Part shown: in pieces, positions 52,753 to 61,259 of the stretch
How the letters are laid out: each line of letters opens with the position of its first letter
How positions within the stretch are numbered: the first letter of the stretch is position 1
NCBI RefSeq assembly: GCF_965118125.1
Contig: NZ_OZ221288.1
Span: forward strand, 2,170,001 to 2,234,000
From: Pararobbsia alpina_A
GTDB taxonomy: Bacteria; Pseudomonadota; Gammaproteobacteria; Burkholderiales; Burkholderiaceae
Direction: 5' to 3'
Length of the DNA stretch: 64,000 bases
The notes under the pieces: generated by a model
Database searches by the model: none
What the model was told of the DNA's origin: nothing
What the model saw: only the letters and a program-made list of their open reading frames with translations
Translations under genes and position numbers: made by a program

Positions 52753-53973
52753 TCAATCCTTGCCTTCGCGCCGTAACAACTCGCGTTTGCGGTCCACACC
52801 CCAGCGATAGCCTGCGAGGTCGCCGTCTTGTCGCACGACGCGATGGCATGGGATCGCCACGGCAATAGGGTTGGCACCGCAGGCCTGTGCAACGGCGCGC
52901 ACGGCCTTGGGCGAGCCGATGCGCTCGGCGATATCGGTGTAACTGACCGTCGTGCCTGGCGGGATCTCTCTCAACGCTTGCCACACGCGTTCCTGAAACG
53001 CCGTGCCTCGCACATCGAGCGGCAAATTCAGGCCGATTTGCGGCGCCTCGATAAAGCCGATGACTTGAGCGACGAGCTGTTCGAAGCCCGTGTCGCCGCC
53101 AATCAGGTTGGCCTTTGGAAACTGATCCTGCAACTCGCGCACGAGTGCATCCGGATCGTCGCCAAGCAGAATCGAGCAAATCCCGCGTTGGCTCTGTGCG
53201 ACGACGATGGCACCGAGTGAGCATTGGGCAGCCGCAAAGTGAATCGTCGCGCCGGTACCGCCTGCCCGGTAGTCGCGCGGCCGCATGCCGAGCATTTGGT
53301 CGGACGTCTCGTAGAACCGGCTGTTCGAATTGAACCCCGCGCCATAGATGGCATCCGTGACGGACGCATCGGGCGCACTGAGTTCCTCACGGACCTTGCG
53401 TGCGCGATACGCCGACGCGTAGGCCTTGGGCGTGAGACCTGTTTCCGCCTTGAATACCCGATGGAAATGAAACGGGCTCATGCCTGCGTGATGCGCGAGC
53501 GCATCAAGATTCGGCGGTGTTTCCGATGATTCGATGATGCGACATGCCTGAGCGACAAGCTCCACGCGTTCCGCCGCGGCACTGGTCTGGTCGCCATGGG
53601 CGCGCCGGCTCGCGCGATAGCCTGCCGCTTCGGCGGCCTCGGCTGAAGGAAAGAATTCGACATTCTCGCGCTTGGGCAAGCGCGCGGACGAACTCGGACG
53701 GCAATACACACCCGTCGTGCGTACCGCATAGACGAAATGCCCGTCGGCCCGCGCATCGCGTGCGGCGATAGCCTCCCAGCGCGCGTCGTCGCTTGCGTAA
53801 GGCGAATCAGGCCGAAGGGTCGAAGCCATGGTGGAGATCCCGAAGTGTTCGATCACAGTAGCAGATTCGACCCGGGCCGCAGGACAGGGCACGGGTCGGG
53901 CTGTGGATTGGGCCGCCGGTGGAGTTGCCGGACGAGCGGCGGATTGAGCCGCCTGGAATGCACGCGTTGTCAT
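52753..53973 (-). CDS. ada: Ada-type methyltransferase/regulator with degenerate zinc site
   Basis: The 406-residue protein has Ada domain order. The N-terminal Ada domain (about 55-130) includes WEAIAARDARADGHFVYAV and RTTGVYCRPSSSARLPKREN. An AraC helix-turn-helix follows (LDALAHHAGMSPFHFHRVF and YETSDQMLGMRPRDYR). The C-terminal O6-methylguanine methyltransferase has the active-site IPCHRVV. Of the four Cys that hold zinc in E. coli Ada, only the acceptor (YCRPS) is kept; the other three are Ser/Ser/Ala. An ATG at 53829 would remove a 48-residue Ala-rich extension. Confidence 0.88.
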   Translation of the reverse strand: MTTRAFQAAQSAARPATPPAAQSTARPVPCPAARVESATVIEHFGISTMASTLRPDSPYASDDARWEAIAARDARADGHFVYAVRTTGVYCRPSSSARLPKRENVEFFPSAEAAEAAGYRASRRAHGDQTSAAAERVELVAQACRIIESSETPPNLDALAHHAGMSPFHFHRVFKAETGLTPKAYASAYRARKVREELSAPDASVTDAIYGAGFNSNSRFYETSDQMLGMRPRDYRAGGTGATIHFAAAQCSLGAIVVAQSQRGICSILLGDDPDALVRELQDQFPKANLIGGDTGFEQLVAQVIGFIEAPQIGLNLPLDVRGTAFQERVWQALREIPPGTTVSYTDIAERIGSPKAVRAVAQACGANPIAVAIPCHRVVRQDGDLAGYRWGVDRKRELLRREGKD

Positions 53974-54163
53974 GATGTGTCACCCGAAAGAAGAACCGTG
54001 ATGACAGTCTATTGACGAGCGGGATTGGGCAAACTCCGGTGCTTGCGGTTGAATTCCGGCGCCAGGCGTGAGGCCGGCGTCCGGCTGCCGATGTAATGAT
54101 CTTGCCCACGTGCCAGGGTATTGCGTGTCATAGGGGGCAACATGGTGTCGCGCTTTCTTACAT

Positions 54164-54176
54164 ATGGATATTCCAT
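54164..54176. promoter_or_regulatory. Short inverted repeat upstream of the TauD-like gene
   Basis: ATGGA-TAT-TCCAT is a perfect 13-base dyad about 90 bases upstream of the dioxygenase start, in an otherwise unremarkable 290-base gap. It may be an operator half. Confidence 0.3.
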
Positions 54177-54268
54177 TTCCTTGGTTGAGATGAGCGGACC
54201 GCACGACTACATTGATACGTTGCGTTGGGCTTTTAGCCCTGCCTTATCCCCCTGACAAAAGAATGGAC

Positions 54269-55132
54269 ATGGCTGTCAGCACTGACATCGAGATTCGCGC
54301 GTTCGACGCCCCCTTGGGCGCCGAGGTCATTGGTCTGGATCTGGGCGTTCCGCTCAGCGACGAGGCGTTTGCGCGTATTCACCGCGCGCACCTCGACCAC
54401 CATGTGCTCGTGTTTCGCGATCAGCGTATTACCCCCGAACAACACATCGCGTTCAGCCGGCGCTTTGGCCCGCTACAGATTCACGTGCTTCGGCAGTTTC
54501 AGCTGGCGGGCTATCCGGAGATGCTGATCGTCTCGAACATCAAGGAAAACGGCCAGCCGATCGGGCTCGGAGATGCCGGCCATTTCTGGCACTCGGACCT
54601 GTCCTATAAGGAACAGCCGAGCCTTGGCTCGTTGCTCCATGCCCAGGAATTGCCTGCGGAAGGCGGCGACACGTTGTTTTCCAACGTCCATCGGGTTTGG
54701 GAAGAATTGCCGGCAACCCTGCGCAAGCGCATCGAAGGTCTTCGTGCCGAACATACGTATCTGGCGCGTTACGCTGAGCTGCAGCAGCGCAATCCGTGGC
54801 GGCCGAACCTGACCGCCGAGCAGGTCGCCGAGGTCAAGCCGGTCGTGCAGCCTGTTGTACGCACGCATCCGGAGACGGGGCGCAAGGCGCTCTTTGTGAG
54901 CGAGCATTTCACCACTCGCATTGTGGATCTGCCCGAGGACGAGAGCGCCGACCTGTTGCGCGAATTGTTCACCTACATCCCTCGATCCGAATACGTCTAT
55001 CGCCATCAATGGCGGGACCATGATCTTGTCTTCTGGGATAACCGTTCCGTGCAGCACCTCGCGGCGGGTTGCCCCGACCACTTGCGGCGCAAGCTCTACC
55101 GGACCACGGTGGAAGGCGACACGCCGTTTTAG
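54269..55132 (+). CDS. TauD/TfdA-family Fe(II)/2-oxoglutarate dioxygenase
   Basis: The 287-residue enzyme has the iron-binding triad of the family: His108 and Asp110 in HFWHSDLSY, His263 in NRSVQHLA, and the 2-oxoglutarate Arg278 in LYRTTVEGD. The N-terminal DAPLGAEVIGLDLGVPLS is the TauD opening. The substrate could be a sulfonate, an amino acid or another carboxylate; the neighbouring amino-acid-type ABC transporter favours the latter. The start at 54269 gives MAVSTDIEIRAF; an ATG at 54263 is equally possible. Cytoplasmic. Confidence 0.92.
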   Translation: MAVSTDIEIRAFDAPLGAEVIGLDLGVPLSDEAFARIHRAHLDHHVLVFRDQRITPEQHIAFSRRFGPLQIHVLRQFQLAGYPEMLIVSNIKENGQPIGLGDAGHFWHSDLSYKEQPSLGSLLHAQELPAEGGDTLFSNVHRVWEELPATLRKRIEGLRAEHTYLARYAELQQRNPWRPNLTAEQVAEVKPVVQPVVRTHPETGRKALFVSEHFTTRIVDLPEDESADLLRELFTYIPRSEYVYRHQWRDHDLVFWDNRSVQHLAAGCPDHLRRKLYRTTVEGDTPF

Positions 55133-55257
55133 GCGGCGAAATAGCGTTGCCTATATGAAACCGCCGTATTAACAATTGACAATTAAATGGTTCGACGAGG
55201 AATGCCCCGTTGCTAGAGTCGATGTTCGCACCAACACACGCACTACGGGCTTCCAAA

Positions 55258-56076
55258 ATGAAAATCACAAAACTCGGCGCCATCGCCGCCACACTGCTGC
55301 TCGCTGCCTCAAGCCTTGCTCATGCTGATCGCATCGACGACATCAAGAAGGCTGGCGTGTTGCGCGTTGCCACGTTCGACAGTAATCCGCCGTTTGGCTT
55401 CGTCGATCCGAAGAGCAATGAGATCGTCGGGCTCGATGTCGACTATGCACGCGCGGTAGCGAGCAAGCTGGGCGTCAAGCTCGAAATCCAGCCGACGAAT
55501 CCGGCTAACCGGATCGCGTTCCTGAAATCGGGCAAGGTCGATCTCGTGTTTGCGAACTTCACGATCACGGACGAACGCAAGAAGGAAGTCGATTTCAGTA
55601 CCCCCTACTTCGCATCGGGCACGCAATTCATTTCAAAGAAGGGCGTGCTCAAGACGGCGGATCAGCTCAATAGCCTGCGCATCGGTGCCGACAAAGGCAC
55701 GACCAACGAGCAGCAAGTCCGAGCGCAATTCCCGGGCGCGACGATCGTGGCCTATGACGACACACCGTTCGCGTTCGCGGCACTTCGCACGGGCAATGTA
55801 CAGGCGATCACGCAAGACGGTCCAAAGCTCGTCGCACTGCTCGCCAATGCACCCGACAAGGGGAACTATGAGATCTCGCCGTTCACGATCTCGAACGACT
55901 ATGAAGGCGTTGGAGTACCCAAGGGCGAAACGCGTCTGCTGAACACCGTCAACGAGACGCTGACGGGTCTCGAATCGAACGGGTCGGCCGCAAAGATCTA
56001 CGACCAGTGGTTCGGGCCCACGAGTAAGGCCCCGCTGCCGCGTCTGTTCAAGATCGGCGATCCGCAAAAGAGTTAA
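55258..56076 (+). CDS. Polar amino-acid ABC transporter binding protein
   Basis: The 272-residue protein has a signal peptide ending SLAHA and the SBP_bac_3 signature: GVLRVATFDSNPPFGFVDPK, EIVGLDVDYARAVASKLGV, GKVDLVFANFTITDERKKEV, and GADKGTTNEQQV in the second lobe. It delivers a polar amino acid or opine-like compound to the two permeases downstream. The ATG at 55258 is chosen to give a normal signal peptide. A strong terminator hairpin follows, so it is made in excess over the permeases. Confidence 0.93.
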   Translation: MKITKLGAIAATLLLAASSLAHADRIDDIKKAGVLRVATFDSNPPFGFVDPKSNEIVGLDVDYARAVASKLGVKLEIQPTNPANRIAFLKSGKVDLVFANFTITDERKKEVDFSTPYFASGTQFISKKGVLKTADQLNSLRIGADKGTTNEQQVRAQFPGATIVAYDDTPFAFAALRTGNVQAITQDGPKLVALLANAPDKGNYEISPFTISNDYEGVGVPKGETRLLNTVNETLTGLESNGSAAKIYDQWFGPTSKAPLPRLFKIGDPQKS

Positions 56077-56094
56077 ACGTATATCGTTGTCGAT

Positions 56095-56130
56095 GCAGCC
56101 TGCCGTCTATCGATGGCAGGCTGCTTTTGC
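56095..56130 (+). terminator. Attenuating terminator between binding-protein and permease genes
   Basis: GCAGCCTGCC and GGCAGGCTGC form a perfect 10-bp stem with a ten-base loop, directly followed by TTTTGCT. It has the form of a real intrinsic terminator inside the operon and probably lets a fraction of transcripts reach the permease genes. Confidence 0.8.
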
Positions 56131-56160
56131 TATTGAATATCCAAAGCAGTGAAGGACAGT

Positions 56161-56892
56161 ATGGAAGCGTGGCTTGAGCCGAAGTACATGGCGTGGTTGT
56201 GGCACGGGTTTCTGATGACGCTCGTGTTGTCGTTCACCGCCTGTGTCGCGGCGACGTTGTCTGGATTCGGGCTCGCCATGATGCGCAATGCCCGGCGGAC
56301 TGCGGTGGCACGACTCGCAGCAGCCTACGTCCTTGTGTTCCGTAATTCGCCGTTACTCGTCCAACTGCTGTTCTGGTACTTCGGCGCGGCTGCCCTCCTG
56401 CCGCAAGACTGGATGACGTGGCTCAATACACGCCACATCCTGCATCTGGGCCTGCTCGATCTCGTCTGGCCGCCGTTCGAATTCGTTGCGGGATGGATCG
56501 GGCTCACGTGCTATACAACGGCCTTCATCAGCGAAGAATTCCGCGCAGGCATTCGTGGTGTCCGCGCAGGGCAATATCACGCGGCGGCGGCACTCGGTTT
56601 GACGCCGCTCGCGGCGTTCCGGTACGTGATCCTTCCGCAGGCGATTCGCATCGCGACGCCTTCGCTGGCCGGGCAGTATATGAATGCGATCAAGAATTCG
56701 TCGCTGACGATGGCGGTCGGGCTTGCCGAACTGTCGTATATGTCGCGTCAGGTCGACACCGAGACGTTCAAGACCTTTCAGGCGTTCGGCGTGGCGACGG
56801 TGCTCTATATTGCCACCATTGCGGTCATCGAGGTCATGCTCGTGCTGTGGCAACGCTACGGCGCGACGTCGGCGCAAGGGGGCCGGGCATGA
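56161..56892 (+). CDS. Amino-acid ABC transporter permease, first
   Basis: The 243-residue inner-membrane protein has five or six hydrophobic helices and the HisM/GlnP pattern: TLSGFGLAMMRNARRTAVAR, VFRNSPLLVQLLFWYFG, and the EAA-loop AAAALGLTPLAAFRYVILPQ. AAGGA lies before the ATG at 56161; a GTG at 56149 is less likely. It overlaps the second permease by four bases. The HisM-like pair would form a heterodimeric channel. Confidence 0.9.
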   Translation: MEAWLEPKYMAWLWHGFLMTLVLSFTACVAATLSGFGLAMMRNARRTAVARLAAAYVLVFRNSPLLVQLLFWYFGAAALLPQDWMTWLNTRHILHLGLLDLVWPPFEFVAGWIGLTCYTTAFISEEFRAGIRGVRAGQYHAAAALGLTPLAAFRYVILPQAIRIATPSLAGQYMNAIKNSSLTMAVGLAELSYMSRQVDTETFKTFQAFGVATVLYIATIAVIEVMLVLWQRYGATSAQGGRA

Positions 56893-57563
56893 GCACCGCC
56901 GAATGGTTTCCGACACTCCGTTACCTCCTGCTCGGCACGTTCCCGCACGGACCGCTGGGCGGCGTCGCATTGACGATCGTCATGTCGGGCCTGTCCGCCG
57001 CGCTGTCAGCTGCACTCGGGCTCGCGGGCGGCATCGCACTGGCGATGACGCGTGGCGTGGTTCATGCACTGCTGGTGGCCGTGATCGGATTTTTCAGGGC
57101 GATCCCGGTGCTCATGCTGATTTTCTGGACCTTCTTCCTGATGCCGATCCTGCTGCATGTCGATGTGCCCGGACTGGCGACGGTCGTCATTGCACTCGCG
57201 CTGATCGGCGGCGCGTATCTTTCGCACGCGGTGCTCGCGGGTATCGAGGCTGTCGGCGAAGGGCAGCGGCAGGCGGCACTGTCGCTTGGCATGACGCGCT
57301 GGCAGGCGATGCGCCACGTGCTGATGCCGCAGGCCCTTCGCATCATGGCGCCATCGTTCGTCAATCAATGGGTGACGCTGATCAAGGACACGTCGCTGGC
57401 CTATATCGTCGGAGTGCCTGAATTCACTTTCCTTGCGAATCAGGTTAACAACCGGCTGCTCGTGTATCCCGCACAGATATTCCTTTTCGTCGGGGCGATC
57501 TACCTCGTGTTGTGTTCGGCGTTACACGGCGTGGCGAGTCGAGCCCTGGCGATGCGGAAGTAA
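56889..57563 (+). CDS. Amino-acid ABC transporter permease, second
   Basis: The 224-residue partner permease shows GFFRAIPVLMLIFWTFFLMP and the EAA loop RQAALSLGMTRWQAMRHVLM then PQALRIM, with KDTSLAYIVGVPEFTF typical of HisQ/GlnP proteins. The ATG overlaps the first permease. No ATPase gene of this transporter is found before or after; the next gene is the PhyH dioxygenase 120 bases on. The ATPase must be supplied elsewhere. Confidence 0.9.
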   Translation: MSTAEWFPTLRYLLLGTFPHGPLGGVALTIVMSGLSAALSAALGLAGGIALAMTRGVVHALLVAVIGFFRAIPVLMLIFWTFFLMPILLHVDVPGLATVVIALALIGGAYLSHAVLAGIEAVGEGQRQAALSLGMTRWQAMRHVLMPQALRIMAPSFVNQWVTLIKDTSLAYIVGVPEFTFLANQVNNRLLVYPAQIFLFVGAIYLVLCSALHGVASRALAMRK

Positions 57564-57686
57564 CTGACGCACATGCAGCATAGACACGGTATTTATGCCG
57601 GGATCCGAAATAAATAAAACAAATTATCGCGGTGAGGCGTTGTAGGCCTATTGTCATTTAGCACGATAACGACATAGGAGACAGCC

Positions 57687-58670
57687 ATGAGCGACGCGTC
57701 GACCGTCACGGATTGGAAAAAGGATCGCCAGCCCGGCAACTACTCGGTGTTCTCGGACGGATGGGAACAGCTTCGCGACATTCGCAAGAAGCTGCCATTG
57801 CGTGTGCTGTCCGCGGAGGACTTTGCGCACTGGCAGCGCTATGGCTATGTGATCGTGCACAACGCAGTCCCGCGCGAAAACGTCGAGCGGACCGTGCGAT
57901 TTCTCTGGGAATTCCAGGAAATGGATCCCGACGATCGCTCGACCTGGGACAAGACCGAGCTGCGCCCGCACGAAATGAAAGAGATTGGCGGCGCCGGCAT
58001 GGTCGAGGTCTACCATCACCAGACGCTCTGGGATAACCGCATGTATCCGCGTGTCTACGACGCGTTCGTCGACGTCTGGGACGACGAACGGCTCTGGGTG
58101 ACGATCGATCGTGCGAACCTCAATCCGCCTAACGCGGGTAAACGCAAATTCGGCGGATTTATCCACTGGGATTCGGATACGACGCTCGATCCGTTACCGG
58201 TCAATTGTCAGGGTGTGCTTGCTTTGTCGGATACGAGCGAAGAGAGCGGCGGGTTTCAGTGCATCCCGGAGTTGTTCGAGAACATGAACGCCTGGCGTGC
58301 CTCCGCGCCGAAAGATCGCAACCCGTGGCAGCCCGATCTCAACACCGTTCCCTATCCGGTGCGCTTCGTGCCGATGAAGGCCGGCGATCTGCTGATTTTC
58401 AATAGCTTACTGGCGCACGGCATTCGTCCGAACACGTCGACCGACAAGGTTCGTCTCGCCCAGTACATTTCGTTCGGGCCGGCCAACGAATCGTTGCCGC
58501 AGATGCGCGACTGGCGCGTCGAGTCGTGGCGCAAGATCGAGCCGCCTTCGGGGATTGCATTCCCCGGCGATCCGCGGAATTGGGAAAAGACGCGCTATCC
58601 GCACTCGGTGCTGACACCGCTTGGCGAGAAGATTCTCGGCGCGCGGTCGTGGGAAGCGATCGAGGAATAA
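57687..58670 (+). CDS. Phytanoyl-CoA dioxygenase (PhyH)-family hydroxylase
   Basis: The 327-residue cytoplasmic enzyme has the Fe(II)/2-oxoglutarate triad His160-x-Asp162 (FIHWDSD) and His244 (SLLAHGIRPN), with an Arg in KVRLAQY for 2-oxoglutarate. The region LSAEDFAHWQRYGYVIVHNA is the PhyH N-terminus. Family members hydroxylate fatty acyl-CoA, ectoine or other small acids. AGGAG precedes the ATG. With the TauD-like enzyme and transporter it suggests oxidation of an imported amino acid. Confidence 0.9.
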   Translation: MSDASTVTDWKKDRQPGNYSVFSDGWEQLRDIRKKLPLRVLSAEDFAHWQRYGYVIVHNAVPRENVERTVRFLWEFQEMDPDDRSTWDKTELRPHEMKEIGGAGMVEVYHHQTLWDNRMYPRVYDAFVDVWDDERLWVTIDRANLNPPNAGKRKFGGFIHWDSDTTLDPLPVNCQGVLALSDTSEESGGFQCIPELFENMNAWRASAPKDRNPWQPDLNTVPYPVRFVPMKAGDLLIFNSLLAHGIRPNTSTDKVRLAQYISFGPANESLPQMRDWRVESWRKIEPPSGIAFPGDPRNWEKTRYPHSVLTPLGEKILGARSWEAIEE

Positions 58671-58675
58671 GCCGA

Positions 58676-58706
58676 AGGCGCCGGATACATCGTGCATTCG
58701 GCGCCT
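58676..58706. terminator. Hairpin between convergent dioxygenase and cyanase genes
   Basis: AGGCGCC and GGCGCCT pair across 17 bases, between the PhyH stop and the cynS end. A larger alternative with GCCGAA/TTCGGC overlaps it. No U tract, so moderate support. Confidence 0.4.
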
Positions 58707-58772
58707 CTGGATCGGCCAGCCGCATCCTCTGCGTATCGCAGCGGCGAGGAGCGACTCGCTGGCGTATGCGCC

Positions 58773-59243
58773 TTAGAAGGGCTTGGTCGGCAAATACTTG
58801 CCATTGAGTGTGATGATCGCGCGCTTGCCGCCTTCGGGATCGTCGACGGTCTGGAAATCGAGCTTGAAATTGATCGCGCTGATGATGCCGTCGCCGAGCT
58901 TCTCATGCACGAGTGCCTTGAGGGTCGTGCCGTAAATCTGCACGATTTCATAGAAGCGGTAGATCGTCGGATCCGTCGGCACGCCTCCGGGGATGCTGCC
59001 GCGCAGCGGGATCGTTTGCAGCAGACGCACGGCGTCGTCGTCGAGCCCCAGTTTTTCAGCGACCTTTTTGGCGGCGCTTTCCGGCAGTGGATGCTGTCCC
59101 AGCAATGCCGCCGTCACGAACGCGAGGCTCAGTCCCGTTCCTTCGTTGATTTCTTCGAACGTCAGGTTCTTGCGAATCTTGGCGTCCATGATGACGTCGG
59201 TCAGCGACTGACGAGGGGCTTGGGTAACTTGCGTTTGCGTCAT
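58773..59243 (-). CDS. cynS: Cyanate hydratase (cyanase)
   Basis: The 156-residue enzyme matches CynS in length and sequence. The N-terminal helix-turn-helix-like domain (about 15-80) is followed by the catalytic part with Arg96, Glu99 and Ser122 (YRFYEIVQIYGTTLKALVHE and GDGIISAIN), the same numbering as E. coli. It converts cyanate and bicarbonate to ammonia and CO2. The cynT gene is 81 bases upstream on the same strand, supplying bicarbonate. No cynX follows. Confidence 0.97.
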   Translation of the reverse strand: MTQTQVTQAPRQSLTDVIMDAKIRKNLTFEEINEGTGLSLAFVTAALLGQHPLPESAAKKVAEKLGLDDDAVRLLQTIPLRGSIPGGVPTDPTIYRFYEIVQIYGTTLKALVHEKLGDGIISAINFKLDFQTVDDPEGGKRAIITLNGKYLPTKPF

Positions 59244-59324
59244 GGTAAAGCTCCGTTGGGCGAGGGTTCGAAGGCAGGCCTTCGAAGATAAGCGTTCAAA
59301 AAAGAAGGGCTCAAAAACAAACGT

Positions 59325-59984
59325 TCAGGCAGCGAGACCGAGGCGAGCCGGAACAGCGCACGTGTCCGGATGCTCGGCGAGCGAGACGTATCGGTTGTGC
59401 GCGCCGTCGAAGGCGTCGATCGAACCGGTCTCGATGTCGTAGACCCAACCATGCAAGGCGAGGCGGCCTTGTTCGAGTGCGAGCCGTACCGACGGATGTG
59501 TCTTGATGTTGGCGAGCTGTGCGATCACGTTTTCGCGGACCATCGAATCGACGCGAGCGCGTTCGTTTTGATGCTCGCGCGCTTCGTTGACGACCTTTGC
59601 CGAGTCGGCATAGCGCAGCCAGTTGCGCACGGCGGGCATGTGATCCAGGCACTTGCACGTCGCAATGGCTGTCATGGCACCGCAATCCGAATGGCCGCAG
59701 ATCACGACATCGGTCACTTCGAGCGCTGCGATCGCGTATTCGACCGTCGCGGACACACCGCCCGGCTCGGGGCCGTAGGACGGCACGATGTTGCCGGCAT
59801 TGCGGATCACGAACAGATCGCCGGGTTCGCGCTGCGTGACAAGTTCCGGCACGAGCCGGCTGTCCGAGCACGAGATAAACAGCGTTCGGGGATGCTGGCT
59901 CGTAGCCAGTTGCTTGAAGAGCTCCGTGCGCTGCGGAAAGGCTTCGCGCTGGAACTTCAGAAAACCGTCGATGATGTCTCGCAT
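59325..59984 (-). CDS. cynT: Beta-carbonic anhydrase of the cyanate operon
   Basis: The 219-residue enzyme is close to E. coli CynT, starting MRDIIDGFLKFQREAFP. The zinc ligands Cys39, His98 and Cys101 are present (FISCSDSRLVPE and VVICGHSDCGAM), with Asp41/Arg43 beside them. It rehydrates CO2 so cyanase does not run out of bicarbonate. The ATG at 59984 is chosen from this homology and GGAG five to six bases upstream; an ATG four codons earlier is in frame. Divergent from cynR. Confidence 0.97.
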   Translation of the reverse strand: MRDIIDGFLKFQREAFPQRTELFKQLATSQHPRTLFISCSDSRLVPELVTQREPGDLFVIRNAGNIVPSYGPEPGGVSATVEYAIAALEVTDVVICGHSDCGAMTAIATCKCLDHMPAVRNWLRYADSAKVVNEAREHQNERARVDSMVRENVIAQLANIKTHPSVRLALEQGRLALHGWVYDIETGSIDAFDGAHNRYVSLAEHPDTCAVPARLGLAA

Positions 59985-60025
59985 CGCTTGCTCCATCGGT
60001 GTGTAGGTCGGGAACCGTTGAGCGA

Positions 60026-60054
60026 AGAATGCGCTGCGTGAACTATAGTGTCAA
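60026..60054 (-). promoter_or_regulatory. Candidate cynTS promoter in the cynR-cynT gap
   Basis: On the minus strand, TTGACA at 60054-60049 is followed after 17 bases by CATTCT, a weak -10. The gap also holds AACTAT at 60041 with ATAGTT at 60090, and GGTCGGACC at 60080. These dyads are candidate CynR sites; weak -10 sequences fit an activator-dependent promoter. Confidence 0.4.
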
Positions 60055-60110
60055 AGACCGGTTTGCTATGCTTGTTATAGGTCGGACCAATAGTTCAAAC
60101 GAGGCGTCGC

Positions 60111-61016
60111 ATGCTGCTCCGTCACATCCGCTACTTCCTTGCCGTCGCGGAACACCGTAATTTCACGCGTGCCGCCGAGGCGCTGCATGTGTCGCAGCCT
60201 ACGTTGTCGCAACAGATCAGGCAGCTCGAGGACACTTTGGGTGTCCACCTATTGGACCGTTCCGGCCGCACCATTCATCTGACCGATGCCGGCGAGGCCT
60301 ACGCACGCTATGCGAGCAAAGCGCTGAGGGATCTCGACGAAGGCCAGCGTGCAATTCACGATGTCCACGATCTGAGCCGCGGCACGCTGCGCTTTGCGAT
60401 GACGCCGACGTTCACGGCCTATCTGATCGGGCCGTTGCTCGAGCACTACCACTCGCGCTACCCGAACATCGTCGTCGATATCGTCGAAATGCCGCAGGAG
60501 CGCATGGAAGTGTTGCTCGCAGAAGATGCGCTTGATCTCGGCATTGCGTTCGACGATGTGCGTTCGCCCGATATCGAAGTTCAGAAGCTCTTTGTCGAGT
60601 CATTGGGACTGGTTGTCGGCAAATCGCATCCGCGCGCTAAAAAAGCTGGCGCGCTGACCATTCGCGATCTCGAGAGCGAGACTCTGGTCCTGCTCAACGA
60701 GGAATTCGCCACGCGTCACTACGTCGACCGCTATTGCAGGCAGCACAACATCGCGCCGCGCATTGCCATGCAGGTCAATTCGATTAGCGCCGTCATCGAA
60801 ATCGTTCGACGGAGCAAGCTTGCGACGTTGCTGCCCTCCGCCGTCACGCGTGAGCATCCCGACCTTCAGCTCATCGACATCCGACCGGCCCTGCCTTCGC
60901 GGACCGCGTCGCTGCTGCTTAGAAAAGGGGCTTACCGCAGCGCGGCTGCGAGCGCATTGATCGCACTCGCCCATGAGGAGAGCGCGAACCGGTATGCGCG
61001 GAAGCGCACGGAGTGA
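60111..61016 (+). CDS. cynR: LysR-family regulator of the cyanate genes
   Basis: The 301-residue LysR protein has an N-terminal helix-turn-helix (FTRAAEALHVSQPTLSQQIR, about 18-37), a linker helix and a type-2 periplasmic-binding-like effector domain (about 90-290, LRFAMTPTFTAYLIGPLLEH). Divergence from cynT and strong likeness to E. coli CynR support the role: activation of cynTS with cyanate or azide as inducer, and self-repression. The gene is monocistronic. Confidence 0.93.
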   Translation: MLLRHIRYFLAVAEHRNFTRAAEALHVSQPTLSQQIRQLEDTLGVHLLDRSGRTIHLTDAGEAYARYASKALRDLDEGQRAIHDVHDLSRGTLRFAMTPTFTAYLIGPLLEHYHSRYPNIVVDIVEMPQERMEVLLAEDALDLGIAFDDVRSPDIEVQKLFVESLGLVVGKSHPRAKKAGALTIRDLESETLVLLNEEFATRHYVDRYCRQHNIAPRIAMQVNSISAVIEIVRRSKLATLLPSAVTREHPDLQLIDIRPALPSRTASLLLRKGAYRSAAASALIALAHEESANRYARKRTE

Positions 61017-61259
61017 TAAGGTTTGACACCCTATTCTCACGTCGATCACCGATACGGCCGTTCGGTTTTCCGACGGATCGGTTTCGAAGTTCGTTTGGCA
61101 AGACTCTGTCGCGTCAGGGGCGGCGCTTGATCGCCCGCAACCGCGTGTCGAGGTCGCATCAGTTCGCAACCGGTCGTAAGGGCGCGCACAGAAGCCCTGC
61201 ATTGCACCTGGCGAAGTGATCGTGCGGTCCATTCCGGCGCGCTTTCAGGGTTGTCACCT

